64,000 bases of DNA, taken from assembly GCA_013115145.1 (NCBI GenBank), contig JAAPAO010000062.1:32577-96576 (forward strand), written 5' to 3'. The DNA comes from Perkinsus chesapeaki. Its lineage: Eukaryota; Perkinsozoa; Perkinsida; Perkinsidae. Below are positions 10,201 to 20,767 of this stretch, piece after piece. The translations under genes and the position numbers were made by a program. The notes beneath the pieces are model-generated. The model ran no database searches and was not told the origin of the DNA. It worked only from the letters and a program-made list of their open reading frames with translations. Position 1 is the stretch's first letter. Each line of letters opens with the position of its first letter.

Positions 10201-11707
10201 TGTACCTAATAATAAGGAATGGCACGCATTATGTAACGATGAGGAAGGCTCTATTATTGGAGAAAGTAGTTAACAGCATGTTGCTAAAGGAGAAATATTT
10301 TATTAAGTCGGGGAACAAGGAAAGTGAGATATGGAATATATAATGCAAAGTGTCAGCAATGTCTACATTATACAGTGGAATGTGAAATCGTCACCGATAT
10401 TCAATCGTTACTACGTTGCTGATAATTGATTATTATTAATTACGAGCAAATCATTGATAATTAATCGTAATTGGTGTTAATTAGTTCTTTTCGTCAAACC
10501 ATAACGGAGATTGAAGCCCTGTTTCAAAAGTCAGCAAGATGCTTTTCACGCAATGACCTCAGTTTATGTTACGTCATTACGAGTCACAGTCACTCGCCAC
10601 AAAATTCCGAGCTGCTTACGCTAGGTTATGGAAATCCACTATCAATTTGGAATGCCTTAAGAACGCTACCGTACTGGCGACCATTAAAGTCGGAATAGCT
10701 GGTGGAGTTTGAACCTGGAGTCCAGCCACAAAGATAGTCACAATCGATCACGTGATCGATTACCATAATGAGTTGCGGCCTCGGAGTTTCAACCAGCAAT
10801 ACCCAGAGCAGTTGACCACCCTCGAATGCTAACTTGCATGCGGCATACAGAATGTATCTGGTGGTGGAAAAACTGATAGAAAAACCGTATTTGAAACTGA
10901 CAATAACTTACGGTATTGCGAACCTGGATGCAAAGGGCTTGATGTGCCGCAACTTAATATGCTCTGATTCAACAACCTCTCTCGTCGGCTGTGACCTGAC
11001 ATCATCATCACGATGCAGCTTGCAAAACCCAAAACCCAAAACCCGAAACCCAACTTGGAGACTAGCATGAAGATTTTTAATTTTAGCGTAATAGTTTTTA
11101 GTATCTTCCCATCTTAGCGTAATGACGTCAAAAAATGAGTTCGCTTTGCAAAAGTAAGAACACCATGATGAAGGAAGAGTGATATTATTTTATCCTCTAT
11201 TTTTATAGATATCATAAGTATCATTGTAGACCATAAGATGTACATTACCTTACTGGGATCATCCCTGAGGGATATAAGGTAATCCGCCATCAATAATAGA
11301 TAATAATAACGTATAATAACAAATAGTACAACACACTGAAATTTAGTAGGATTCATTATCAATCATTTATGTTGGTTCTATTTACCGTAATGATATTACT
11401 ATAAGATGATGAAGAGGGAGGAAGTCATCTACATCTTTACTACCCCGGATATCCAACCAGAACAACGTCCATACCCGCCTGATTCGCCAGTGACAAGGAA
11501 TGATATCTGACCCGAAAAATATCTTTACGCACTGCGGAGAATTTAAGATACTTACTGCATTCTAGGAGAATGGCCAACATCCCCCAAGACCAACACAATA
11601 GCAAGCTTTCGCTGAGATTCATGATAAGGTCGATAGAGAATATACGCAAACACCAGTAGCACGGCGATGACAATTCCTACTAGTATGAGAGTCGCCGCCG
11701 CCATCAT
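7266..11707 (-). CDS. ALG1: ALG1, chitobiosyldiphosphodolichol beta-mannosyltransferase
   Basis: Adds the first mannose to GlcNAc2-PP-dolichol on the cytosolic ER face (GT33). Twelve exons close in phase: 11556-11707, 11444-11506, 10912-10995, 10764-10872, 10620-10714, 10061-10205, 9369-9531, 8832-8923, 8293-8419, 8106-8234, 7638-7734, 7266-7440, giving 476 residues (human about 464). Seen: N-terminal membrane anchor, VLGDVGHSPRMQYHSLSLA, YPGSQPTREVV, VQTPPAIPTL, VDFHNLAYTILAEKL, GLCVTHKM, VTCYDRP, TSWTPDEDF, FITGKGP, TPWLSASDYPLLLGS, SSSGLDLPMKVVDM and WNEQWAETVLP. All align with ALG1 in order. Introns fall in two size classes: 39-58 nt and 197-529 nt. The 371-nt intron holds an antisense tRNA-Phe. 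An in-frame ATG precedes the start (ATGATG). Confidence 0.93.
7936..8008 (+). tRNA. tRNA-Phe (GAA), inside an ALG1 intron on the opposite strand
   Basis: Complete 73-nt cloverleaf: acceptor GCCCAGA/TCTGGGC, D-arm GCTC AGTTGGGA GAGC, anticodon stem CCAGA/TCTGG with loop CTGAAGA, T-loop TTCGATC. Both internal promoter boxes are intact, so it should be transcribed by Pol III. It lies wholly in the ALG1 intron 7735-8105, reading opposite to ALG1. Confidence 0.95.
10742..10761. repeat. Perfect 20-bp palindrome in an ALG1 intron
   Basis: AATCGATCACGTGATCGATT reads the same on both strands. It occupies the 5' half of the 49-nt ALG1 intron 10715-10763, starting 2 nt from the donor, and contains CACGTG at its centre. 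Confidence 0.9.
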
Positions 11708-12311
11708 AATCGATCATAAAAAAACTAAAGGGAGGGTCCATAACAGAGAGGCTAGTCAGGTTTATGTTGTAGCAGGTTTCTTGTCGTTGCTTTCGATGGC
11801 TTTGAAGACTGGCTGAAAAGAGTATCGGGTAACAGCCAGATACTCTCCACCGGGCAGAGTAATAAGAACCACATTGATATATCAACAACTACTCGGGGCT
11901 TCCCAATCCCCGCTTTTGCTGTGCGTTTTTATGATAAGGCAATCGGCACGAATAAGACAGAGCGAGCTGCCGAGGAAAGGATCATATTATACCCCGTAGC
12001 GCCAATAAGTGCATTAACAAATATGATAGTGATAGACAGTGCTCCTAACTTACGAGTTATCTCATCGGATTTGAGTTTGATCTGGGACTAGAGGAAAAAC
12101 ACACTTACAGCTGAACTTGGTCACTACAAATATCCAACAAATAATAACCGAATATGGATAAATAATACCATACTTCCCTCAGCTCCTACAAATATCACGC
12201 CTCCAATACATAAGTGAATCAATAATATCATATTTCCCCCAACTCTTACAACTATCAACACCACACACTATCATAATGTAATACTCTTCCTATCAAGTAC
12301 TAATACCCTCT

Positions 12312-12702
12312 CTATGAGGCTTCCTCTTCCTCAGTACTACCAGCAGCATTCGCTGTGGTGGAGTCCTTCACCGCTGCATCGGTTGCCGAGCTAGTTGCAC
12401 CTGATAATAACTAATAACCAAGCGAGCTGCTAGTGGCATGTGAACAAGATCGTCGGACGGAGAGATCAACACTAAATTGCGACCGTATTAGCATTGCAGC
12501 TGCAGGTTATCTGCTAACCTTGGCTTGGGCACGGATCAATACCTTCGCGTCGGGCGATGATATAAACACTGTGACCTTGGGAAACTCAGCCAATCTTGCA
12601 AGAATCGAGCGCCCGGAAATTAGTGTTATTCTTATCAATATAACCTCAGCCCTATCCAAAGCTTCCGCCGGCACTCCCTATTACGGAATATTATCAATGT
12701 CT
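12312..12702 (-). CDS. Unresolved minus-strand gene between ALG1 and the FoP-like gene
   Basis: Coding-like segments are visible but not assembled. One frame around 12480-12670 reads ALDRAEVILIR...ILARLAEFPKVTVFISSPDAK. A C-terminal-looking segment ends at TAG 12312-12314 and reads SSATDAAVKDSTTANAAG followed by STEEEEAS. Candidate introns lie between them. No family recognised. A + strand frame over the same DNA (12433-12714) looks less protein-like. The position fits another member of the minus-strand series. Confidence 0.3.
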
Positions 12703-12827
12703 AAATCGACCTAATACTAATATTACTCAGAGCATCTTCTCCTATTTTATCTTTTCACAACAACTACTAATAATTTCACAAAATTCAAAATGCACCCAAA
12801 AATGGCCTTGCCCCACATGCCCCCCCA

Positions 12828-13241
12828 TTACACACCATTTTCTCCATGATTCTCGGTGGCATTCTCGTCACCAGCAGCGTTACTGCTCTCGTGCTGCTCC
12901 TCCCGGCCCCTTTCAAAATACTTCTCTAGATCTTCATCGTACTTCTTCGCCAAAGCATCTTCACCCTTGTAACGCAACAATGCCTCATCCTGAATCATTG
13001 GAATCTTAGCTTCAACCGTGCATGATACTCCCAAGCTTACAAGCTGCTCAGCTGTAACATGTTCCTTTCTTCCCTTACCCCCCTTTCCACTGAAAAAACA
13101 CCACCATAACAGCCCAATTGCCCCGTCATCCAGGTACCCTTTGCGTCCAGAATTCTTCCATCCACCCCGTCTGGTCATATTGCCTTGTCGACTTCCCTTC
13201 CCTTTACCACCGCTCCGACGCTGATTGTTGTATTGGACCAT
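12828..13241 (-). CDS. FoP/CHTOP-like (ALY C-terminal type) mRNA-export protein
   Basis: Three exons, 13138-13241, 13041-13089 and 12828-12989, close in phase with introns of 48 and 51 nt; 104 residues. Both introns are multiples of 3, so the unspliced frame also stays open. Spliced protein: basic Gly/Lys/Arg-rich N-terminus (KGKGSRQGNMTRRGGWK), GGKGGKGRKE, then VTAEQLDEALLRYKGE. The TAEQLD..L.xY motif after an RGG-like tract is the FoP domain seen in CHTOP and at the C-terminus of ALY/THOC4. It binds the UAP56 helicase during TREX-dependent mRNA export. No RRM is present, so CHTOP-like is the better match. The tail is acidic and Asn/Glu-rich. Confidence 0.7.
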   Translation of the reverse strand: MVQYNNQRRSGGKGKGSRQGNMTRRGGWKNSGRKGYLDDGAIGLLWWCFFSGKGGKGRKEHVTAEQLVSLGVSCTVEAKIPMIQDEALLRYKGEDALAKKYDEDLEKYFERGREEQHESSNAAGDENATENHGENGV

Positions 13242-13733
13242 CGAGGATTCAAAGGTGACAAAAAGCAGCAGCTATCAAATGATAATGCATATCGACTCAA
13301 TTACTCCACGGATTCCCTATTAAAGCGAAGCCATTTATGTGCAGCTATACAGAATGCGACTTTTAAGTAACTACAACCAGTAAGGTAAGCTGCCGCCCAC
13401 CAGTTCCTTCAAAATCTCCAACTAAAATGCGCATAACATGAGTCGCTTCGCTCCGCTTTTTATATTTCTCGCTACGCAAAGTCGATCGATAAAAGTGGCT
13501 TTGGCTACCGTAGGCCTGCCTGTTTTGCCGTAGGTTGGCAGTACCGCAGTCATAATGGTTAAGACGGATCCTTCTATCAGCATGAAGGTAATTCTTCTTG
13601 GGTGGCTTTATATAGTGGAGAGGGACGTCTTACATCAATGAGAATCTTAGCTTCACCCGTGCTAGATGTAACTTAGGTCAATCCGTGTGGCACGTTGACC
13701 GATCTATTCCCTTAATGTATGTACCATTCTCAG

Positions 13734-14360
13734 ATGCACCTGTACCAACTCGTTGGTCGGGCTGCTCCTTCAGCTAAGAACCCCAAGCCGAAGATCTTCC
13801 GCATGAAGATGTTCGCCCGCAACTCCGTTGTTGCCAAGTCCAAGTTCTGGTAGTATTCCTGTTACTCCCATTTTACCTTTTTTCTATCAGTTTTTTCATC
13901 TCAGGTATTACATGAAACGTATTACCAAGGCTAAGCTTACCGGGGGTGAGATGCTTGGCATCACTGAGTGCTTCGAGAAGCACCCCACTACCGTCAACAA
14001 CTACGGTATCTGGCTCCGTTACGATTCTCGTTCCGGCACTCACAACATGTAATGCTCTAGCCACTCTTCAACCATTATTATTATCCTCTCTTACGCAGGT
14101 ACAAGGAGTACCGTGACACCACTCTTACTGGTGCCGTCGGGCAGATGTACCAGGAGATGGCCGGTCGTCATCGTGCTCTCGCCTCCAACGTGCAGATCAT
14201 CAAGACTGCCACTTTGAAGAACGATGAGTGCCGTCGTCCTCACATCACCCAGTACCATCACAACGCCAAGTTCCCTCTGCCTCGTCGTATCCCTCGTACT
14301 GCTCTTAAGTACAAGAAGACCTTCCGTGCCGGCAGCAGACCTAGCGTATTCGCCCAGTAA
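13734..14360 (+). CDS. RPL18A: 60S ribosomal protein eL20 (L18a)
   Basis: Exons 13734-13849, 13905-14048 and 14099-14360 close in phase (introns 55 and 50 nt); 173 residues. Conserved landmarks: [69 protein letters not shown] and KFPLPRR, all typical of eL20. ATG 13734 follows a CAG acceptor immediately (TTCTCAG|ATG), so the 5' leader is either spliced or trans-spliced right at the start codon. Codon usage is biased to C-ending codons, as expected for a highly expressed gene. Confidence 0.97.
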
Positions 14361-15046
14361 ACTATAGCTGTGGTTAACTTTGGTGGCTATTACGATGATA
14401 GATGGACTAACGGCTGCTGCTATTACTGATTGGCCTTGCGGATCATCCAACCTGCCAGGGATTACTAACTGTCTTGTGTTTTAGTAATTGTAATTCAATG
14501 GTTAGGTAGATGGGCTGCAGACTATCTGACTGTGTATGCCTTAGGAACGCTGGTGGGAGGAGAGTGCTTGTGTCCAGTGAGGCAATGGACAATTTGGGAA
14601 ACGCTGATTTATAAGAAATCGTTTGAATCCAAAAGTGAATGGATTGAATTAGGATGACTGATCCTGAGTCACGTCAGACCTCGAACATTGGTTTGGTTAT
14701 TACTTATCCTTTCCAGTGCAAAGCGCCCTTTTGGAAATCCCGTTGTTGAACAAGATGCAGCCCATTGATCGCTCCAGTTTTATTCTTATTCTCAATCCGT
14801 AATGTCTCGCTACGATGCTTATTTCCCTTAATTAAGTTTTAGGTAGGCTCTCAAGCGTGCAGGAGACGCTGGATGAAGTGTTGCCTCTGACTTAGGCAAA
14901 GAAGGCTCTCGAGTCCTCCCACACTTATAGTCTGAACTGGGGAAGCTAATTAATAAAACTCAACTGAACGACCTAAATGTAAAAGTCACTTTCTGAAGGC
15001 CCCACGATTTCTGAGGTGACCAGCAAAATTAAAATAAAATGCAACA
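14361..15046. other. Intergenic between convergent eL20 and phosphorylase genes
   Basis: Contains only short frames. An ATG at about 14802 followed by an intron-like stretch and a Lys/Ala-rich segment near 14850-14900 is suggestive of a ribosomal-type remnant but does not form a gene. I see no RNA gene. Confidence 0.35.
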
Positions 15047-15799
15047 TTAGAGATTTTCAAGAACGACACGTTTAGCGGTTTCGAGGCCAGTTCTGATCAT
15101 CCTTTCCTTGCCCTGCTTCACGACTTCGCCATGGGGGTCGTAATCACCATCATCCCACTTCAATGGTGACCCGTCTACAGTGGCAATAGCAGCAGATCTG
15201 ATGCCTCTCAAACTTGCCACGACAAACAGAGCGGCGTTCTCCATTTCGACGGCAATGGCACCTGCGGCAGCGTGCTTAAGCAAGTTGCTGTCGGCAGCCG
15301 CACTTGGATAGAAGGCAGCGAGACTTAATGATACACCAAAATGAGTGTTCTCATAACCGAGGCTTCTGGCAGTGTCTCGCATAGCAAGGCAGAGCACAGG
15401 ATCGGCAACTGCTGGGAAACCATCGGGGACAAGAGTTTGTGTAACACCATCTTCACGACAAGCACCAGTAGTGACTATCAAATCACCTTGCTTGATGTCA
15501 TCAGGCTTTAGCGAACCACAAGTTCCAAGACGCATAATAACCTTAGCGCCACATTTGATGAGTTCCTCGAAGCAAATGGCACAACCTGGGCCGCCGATAC
15601 CGTGGGAACAAATAGAGAAGTCCGCCCCGCCGTAAGTGACATTATAGGAACGATACTCTCTGTTGAAGGCGAGCTCCTCGGACTTGTCACAGTACTTGGT
15701 CGCGATGAGCTCGGCACGAAAAGGGTCACCTACAACGCAGACAACGGGACGGATGGCGCCCTCCTTGATTTTCAAATGCGGAGCTTCGTAGGCGGGCAT
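15047..15799 (-). CDS. Purine-nucleoside/uridine phosphorylase, Plasmodium type (copy 1)
   Basis: Phosphorolyses ribonucleosides to base plus ribose-1-phosphate (nucleoside phosphorylase type I, hexameric). Intronless, 250 residues, the family size. Seen: VVGDPFRAE (phosphate site), AFNREYRSYNV, SHGIGGPGCAICFEELI, RLGTCGSL, TGACREDGVTQ, FPAVADP, VEMENAALF (ribose-binding Met-Glu), and VDGSPLKWDDGD with the catalytic Asp. These match the Plasmodium PNP layout (AYNREY, SHGVG, EELC, FPAVGD, VEME, VDGCPFKWDEGD) step by step. A paralogue lies at 48931-49680; central residues SHGIGGPGCAIC to TTG are nearly identical. Purine versus uridine preference cannot be read here. Probably purine or pyrimidine salvage. 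Confidence 0.9.
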   Translation of the reverse strand: MPAYEAPHLKIKEGAIRPVVCVVGDPFRAELIATKYCDKSEELAFNREYRSYNVTYGGADFSICSHGIGGPGCAICFEELIKCGAKVIMRLGTCGSLKPDDIKQGDLIVTTGACREDGVTQTLVPDGFPAVADPVLCLAMRDTARSLGYENTHFGVSLSLAAFYPSAAADSNLLKHAAAGAIAVEMENAALFVVASLRGIRSAAIATVDGSPLKWDDGDYDPHGEVVKQGKERMIRTGLETAKRVVLENL

Positions 15800-18346
15800 G
15801 GAATGAAAGGAAATCTGTCAGTCAACTAAACGAGACGAACTAACGCTAGCGAGACGCTGGACAAGTACACAATTTCCGAGCGGAGCGAAGCGTTGCATAT
15901 TAAGCGGTTTTCCCGATGAAACAGAATCGCACATGAGACGCTGGTAAATACAATGTGGTATGCAAGTGACAGATGCCACGGCTGTGCCCTGTTATCCAAC
16001 TTGTCACGGGAATGAATTACAAACACAACACGGTCGAACACGCGTCACGAAGAAGGCTTTCCCTGATGCTTCCCTGAGGGAAGGTCCCTCAAGGATGAAG
16101 GAGGCGAAAGTGAGCACGGACCGGATCTTTCTTGGCCATCTGATGGCTTTAGTGTATTTAGAATGTCCTTTTCGTGCCCTTGTTTTCCACCTGACATCCT
16201 TCGCGAAGCTCGCCGAAGTAAACTTGCTTCCCAATGCTCACTCTCCTCCTGTCTAAGAGGCCCAAATGCAAGCCTTGTGGAAGTGTTGCAGACAACCTAC
16301 AATAACACCGCATTCTCCCTAGCCTTCCAGCAAACATGAGATCCCCGTATGCTGCGGGTGATCGTGGCATGCTATAGCAAAGCGGCAGTAAGCATAAAGC
16401 TCGCTTGGGCAAAACCTGCTCCTGTGCGGCGGCCTCCCAGGTGAGACGCTGCGTCAACCGCCGACTCGGTGCAGTTATGCCGTAGAATGAGATTACAACG
16501 CTCGTATGCAACGCTCAACAGGATCGTTCGCTATGTAAGATCATTCCGATGCTAAACGATTGACTGCCGGAAAGAAAGGGCAACATGCTGTGTAGTCTCA
16601 CGGTCATAGCCGCAACAACTCGCAGGCTACAAGTGCCGCCTCGACCTCGGTATGTTAACAACCATGTGCCTCCCGCTGCTCAACAATGGAGAGATATAGT
16701 ATTCGCCACCGCTTGTGGGTCACCCGTATTGATGCCAGAAAGGGGGACAAAGAGATCTTTAAATGAAAGTATTGGGGGTTCCCCACTGGGGAAGTAACAT
16801 CATGCAGTCTGGATGCGCGGCTTCCTGCTTTGCCAAAACCCCAGGACTAGGCCGTGAAGCCTCTGCGCGCTCGGGGAGGGGGCGACCCCCGAGAGAACGC
16901 GGCGCACTTGCGCGCCCATACCGTGCGTGCAGGAAGCCATCGACCGCTGGGGGCCTAACGAATTTGGAATTCAACGGTGAACTTGCTTCATATTCCGCAT
17001 GGTGATAGCTATTGTATAAGGACGTAGCTGTGCAAATTTTCAGCTTGAGACATTGCGTGAGCGTTTCACAACGAGCGCGGAAAGTCCAGTACTAATACGC
17101 TAATACGAGCTAATAAGGGAATTTTTCCATGTACCAGGCATCAGAAGTTCGGGTTATTATCAACGAGTCTGCCTGCCCAAGTACCATGTGTCGAAGGTAC
17201 GTTATTGAAGAAATGAGATTTTGAGAAATCTGGAAAGTGCGCTAAAAACCGCACTACTGTCCCCTTCGCAATTGAGTAGTTGCGCACTGAAACGAGCGAC
17301 TACTTTCAGCAGCTGTTCCGTGGCAAACTTTCCGGGCATGCGGACATGTACTTGAACTCCAAGCCTCGAAGACAGTACAATATAACGCTGTCGACATTGT
17401 CAATGTTGATGACAAGATTCGGGGTCACGCAACTCCTAGTACTATGTGGGATCTACGAAGCGTGCCAAGCAATGGCTTCGAATACCAACATAGTGTTTCC
17501 CCTATTGTGTGACCTATCCGCTCTTGGTCCAGTCGCGAATAATGTCGTTGCATCTCTCTAACTTCACGGATTGCCTTAGGCAATTTGCCTACAGTTATTC
17601 CAGAGTCCACCGGAAACTATTGCCGTGCCGACGCGCCACGGACCGCTAAGCTGAAACTGAGCCTTTGCGACATGATTTAACGAAGTAATTATAAATCGTG
17701 ATCTTCCACGTGAAGCCGTTCGCAGGCTTTCAATACCTCCGAATGTCGAGCGAATCAACTCGTTTTAAGCCATCGTCGGGTCGAGCTCTGTGTTAGACTT
17801 GAGTGCGCTCACAGTGATTGAGAATGGAGGATGACTGTGTGACGCGGTAATGTGACGTGGTTGCAACCAATGCTTTGAGACTCAACCACTAAAGTTCTTG
17901 TGTACCATAGTCGAGTGCACCTCTCTGCGTCATGTTTAATCAGGTTAGAAAGTAGTAAGAGACTTGCGATCTGCAAACGTTGAAAACTCGTCCAAAACCG
18001 CGAAAGTTACTCTGCCAGGCCTGGCCTGGAAACTGAGCGTACCACCTACTAAACCGGCCACAAGGCGAAGAGCTACTGTGTGGATTAGAGAGTCTGCAGA
18101 GATGCATGCACTATCGAGCCATGTGCTGTAATTGAAGAATTGGATCACACCAAAAGGGTTAAGTTATTCATCACATCCGTAGTAGACAAAAAAGATACTC
18201 CCTGAAGACACTGACTTTAGTTTCACCTCTTACGAAGGGGTTCGACGCCGACGCAGATCCTGATAGGATCTCTAGGCCAACTGTGAAAGCGTACGACTCG
18301 TTCAGAAGAAAGGTCCCCAATTTCTGGTATATATTTTTTTATCGAA
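15800..18346. other. Gene-poor 2.5 kb with a BTB-like remnant and a GC-rich hairpin
   Basis: No confident gene. The + frame 17280-17561 has RTETSDYFQQLFRGKLS followed by a segment with LLVLCGIYEACQAM, reminiscent of BTB domains, but an in-frame TAG lies directly upstream and nothing joins it, so it is a weak relic at best. 16870-16893 is a hairpin (7-bp stem CTCGGGG/CCCCGAG) inside a GC-rich patch. The last 200 nt before 18347 contain a T-rich run (about 18330) but no defined promoter. Confidence 0.4.
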
Positions 18347-20767
18347 ATGCATCATCTCCCCATCCTGGTTATCTGTGGTTTATCTTATGCGGCTCCGGTA
18401 GATGATAACATGGTAACATTTTTTGCCGGAGGCAGCCTCCGTCGCTCTGCTGCTTTGCTCGGAGATCCAAGAGCTACCAGAAGGCTTGCTGACACATCCC
18501 AATACCCGGCAGTCTTCCCACTCACTTATGACTTCAGAACTACCATAGAAATGGATGGTGAACTGGTCTCTGGGACTATCGATACTGGTTCAGCCTCTGT
18601 AAGGCGTTATATCTATAACCCTCAACAGACCTTCGGCTGCGTCGGTGATCGGTGCTTCAAGTGTGAGGTAGATAGCTGTAAGTCGGGCAAAACCTTCGGC
18701 AACTATGATACTTATGATCAATATCGTTTAGAGCTTGCTGACTCCAAGGCGGTTATCAGTCTGGGTGATCGCAACAGGAGCGATGTGTATGTACAGAATA
18801 TTGTCCGAGCCACCCGCAATGACGGCCGACCAACAACTCGGCCACCTATTTCTGTTGACACGGCGTTTGGTCTAGGTCTGCATGGCTATAAGGGTCCCGA
18901 AGCTGAGGCTAATGGCTCGTTCTTACGGCAGTTATTCGATGTGCCTCCGTCAGCCGTACCGCATCGCGCATTCAGCATTGAGCCTGCTCGGTCCCCTTTC
19001 ACTCCGGGGCACTTAACCATTGGGGGCTACTTCAATTATACACCGGTTGGCAATGAATCTACGGGCCGCCCAGCTGCATTTGTCGAGGACTTCTTGTATA
19101 ACGACTTCGAGTGGTCGACGAGTGAGTACGACGGAGATCTTCGTAGGAGTCACTTCAAGGGGAATGCCGTACAAGTACGAGCCAAAGGTTCCGATTTCTT
19201 CTCCGAAGACCTCTACACCCTCCATGTTGGACACGGAGAGAAGCCACCATTTGTGGGGTTCGATTCTTCCGCCCCTCTTATCTATGTAAGCGAGGCCGAT
19301 ATGAAAGACCGCTATATGAGGGTCACTAATACGATGTTAAAAGAATGCAATACCTCGTTGAGCACGATGGCTTATGTATCCGATGCCGATGAGGGCTACA
19401 CTCTACCTTGCAGCAAGGCTCATTGCTTACCTGATTTCGAGTTCGACTTCTTCCCTAATGGCAGAACACTCACAAGAGAGGTCTCCTTTACTGTACCGGG
19501 GTGGGCCACCGTCACACCTACTGGGTCTAGATCTGCAGATAGCTGCCGTTGGCTAGTCGGTGTACCAAAGAACCGAAAACTGGTTGACGTGGTCGATACT
19601 AGACCATACGTGGTCCTTGGTCAACCTGCATTCCGAGCGCACAGATTGGCTTTTCATGACAATGTCATTGGGCATGTATACTTCCAGCCTCTTGAGAAGC
19701 CAGAAAGTATGTATGGAGTCTTCACACTGGCTGTTGACTACGAGATGACAACTTTGATCGACCTAGATCACCAGATCATTCAGATGGTCGTTGATACCGG
19801 TGTTGAGGACATTAAGGTTCTCCGGTCCGCTGAAGATGTTTGTCACCGTGGTAGCCTGGTCTGCTATGATTGCTCCAAAGCCATCCACTCCTGCTCAGGA
19901 GGAATTCCAAAGCTACATATAGATGTCACCGGTTATAGAAGAGAATATGTTGCTTACGGCAACAGTTTTGTAACCTTGGGAGGCTCTAACCTACGCACGC
20001 GGATGAGTTTGGTGAAGGCGGTGAACCGCGCGGTATCGCAAGGTGGCTACAGTTCCTTCGGGCTCGGTTGGGACAACGGTGACAGCTCGTTTTTCTTCAG
20101 AGTGCTGGGCCTACCTCTGGAAAGCGGAGGCCAGTTCTCTATTTACGGCCAGCGAGATCCAGTCTCACGTCTGGGCGTACTATCTCTTGGGGGCTTCCGT
20201 CGGCCCGAACTAAAACGCGAAGGGGATACGGTGAAGATGATTGACCATCCATCACATTGGACTGCGGCTAAGAGCTGGTATATCGCGGCTGGTGTCAGAG
20301 GCTTTATTCAAAGCAAGACGTCATCGGAGCCATTCGGTGAAGTTGCGGTGAACTACCAGATATTCGCTTTTGTAAGCAGCTTCTCGCTCATCTACGGGCC
20401 GCAGGAAGCGATAGAAGACCTGGTTGAGTTGCTCGCGAAATACCTCAAAGCCCGCAAATTCCAGGATTACCAGACTGATGACTCGACGAAGGGATGGGCC
20501 CTACCAACAGATGATGTGAAGAATCTTCCCGACGTTGTGTTCGGCCTGCGAGCTATCACCGGCAGTACCGCTTTTATCACTTTTACCCCGGAAGAATATA
20601 CTGTTCCCTCGTCTACGGATTGTGGGACACACAGGTTGCTTTTCGGTGTAACTAAGCAAACCAAGAATGATGACTTATGGATTATGGGCAAACCGTACTT
20701 CCGAACTCACTATACGGAATTCGACCGCTCCAAGAAGACCATATTCTTCGCGCCTCTTCACGACTAG
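18347..20767 (+). CDS. Secreted double pepsin-like (A1) protein
   Basis: Intronless, 806 residues: signal peptide (MHHLPILVICGLSYAAP) then two pepsin-like units in tandem. Unit 1 (about 60-450) has DTGS at 79-82 and, in its second lobe, a DSS (Asp about 306) in the context GFDSSAPLIYVS, where pepsins have DTG/DSG. Unit 2 (about 460-806) has DTGV (Asp about 483), but its second-lobe counterpart reads FVSSFSLIYG, with no Asp, so it should not be catalytic alone. Many paired Cys. Each unit repeats the sequence ending F...HD-like and a PxF/KPYF hydrophobic patch, showing internal duplication. Unit 1 may be a working aspartic protease or a pseudoenzyme; secretion is inferred. A broken paralogue follows at 22276. 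Confidence 0.75.
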   Translation: MHHLPILVICGLSYAAPVDDNMVTFFAGGSLRRSAALLGDPRATRRLADTSQYPAVFPLTYDFRTTIEMDGELVSGTIDTGSASVRRYIYNPQQTFGCVGDRCFKCEVDSCKSGKTFGNYDTYDQYRLELADSKAVISLGDRNRSDVYVQNIVRATRNDGRPTTRPPISVDTAFGLGLHGYKGPEAEANGSFLRQLFDVPPSAVPHRAFSIEPARSPFTPGHLTIGGYFNYTPVGNESTGRPAAFVEDFLYNDFEWSTSEYDGDLRRSHFKGNAVQVRAKGSDFFSEDLYTLHVGHGEKPPFVGFDSSAPLIYVSEADMKDRYMRVTNTMLKECNTSLSTMAYVSDADEGYTLPCSKAHCLPDFEFDFFPNGRTLTREVSFTVPGWATVTPTGSRSADSCRWLVGVPKNRKLVDVVDTRPYVVLGQPAFRAHRLAFHDNVIGHVYFQPLEKPESMYGVFTLAVDYEMTTLIDLDHQIIQMVVDTGVEDIKVLRSAEDVCHRGSLVCYDCSKAIHSCSGGIPKLHIDVTGYRREYVAYGNSFVTLGGSNLRTRMSLVKAVNRAVSQGGYSSFGLGWDNGDSSFFFRVLGLPLESGGQFSIYGQRDPVSRLGVLSLGGFRRPELKREGDTVKMIDHPSHWTAAKSWYIAAGVRGFIQSKTSSEPFGEVAVNYQIFAFVSSFSLIYGPQEAIEDLVELLAKYLKARKFQDYQTDDSTKGWALPTDDVKNLPDVVFGLRAITGSTAFITFTPEEYTVPSSTDCGTHRLLFGVTKQTKNDDLWIMGKPYFRTHYTEFDRSKKTIFFAPLHD

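Noticed and set aside
13018-13224. Plus-strand Pro/Leu-rich frame opposite the FoP-like gene
   Set aside because: Complement of the Gly/Arg/Lys-rich coding region; the minus strand has matching splice sites and a known motif.
15372-15635. Open frames antisense to both phosphorylase genes (also 49092-49355)
   Set aside because: Shadow frames of strongly conserved coding sequence; they share similarity only because the sense genes do.
16755-16975. GC-rich block as a possible rRNA or viral terminal repeat
   Set aside because: Only one 7-bp hairpin and no conserved rRNA helices or repeated ends.
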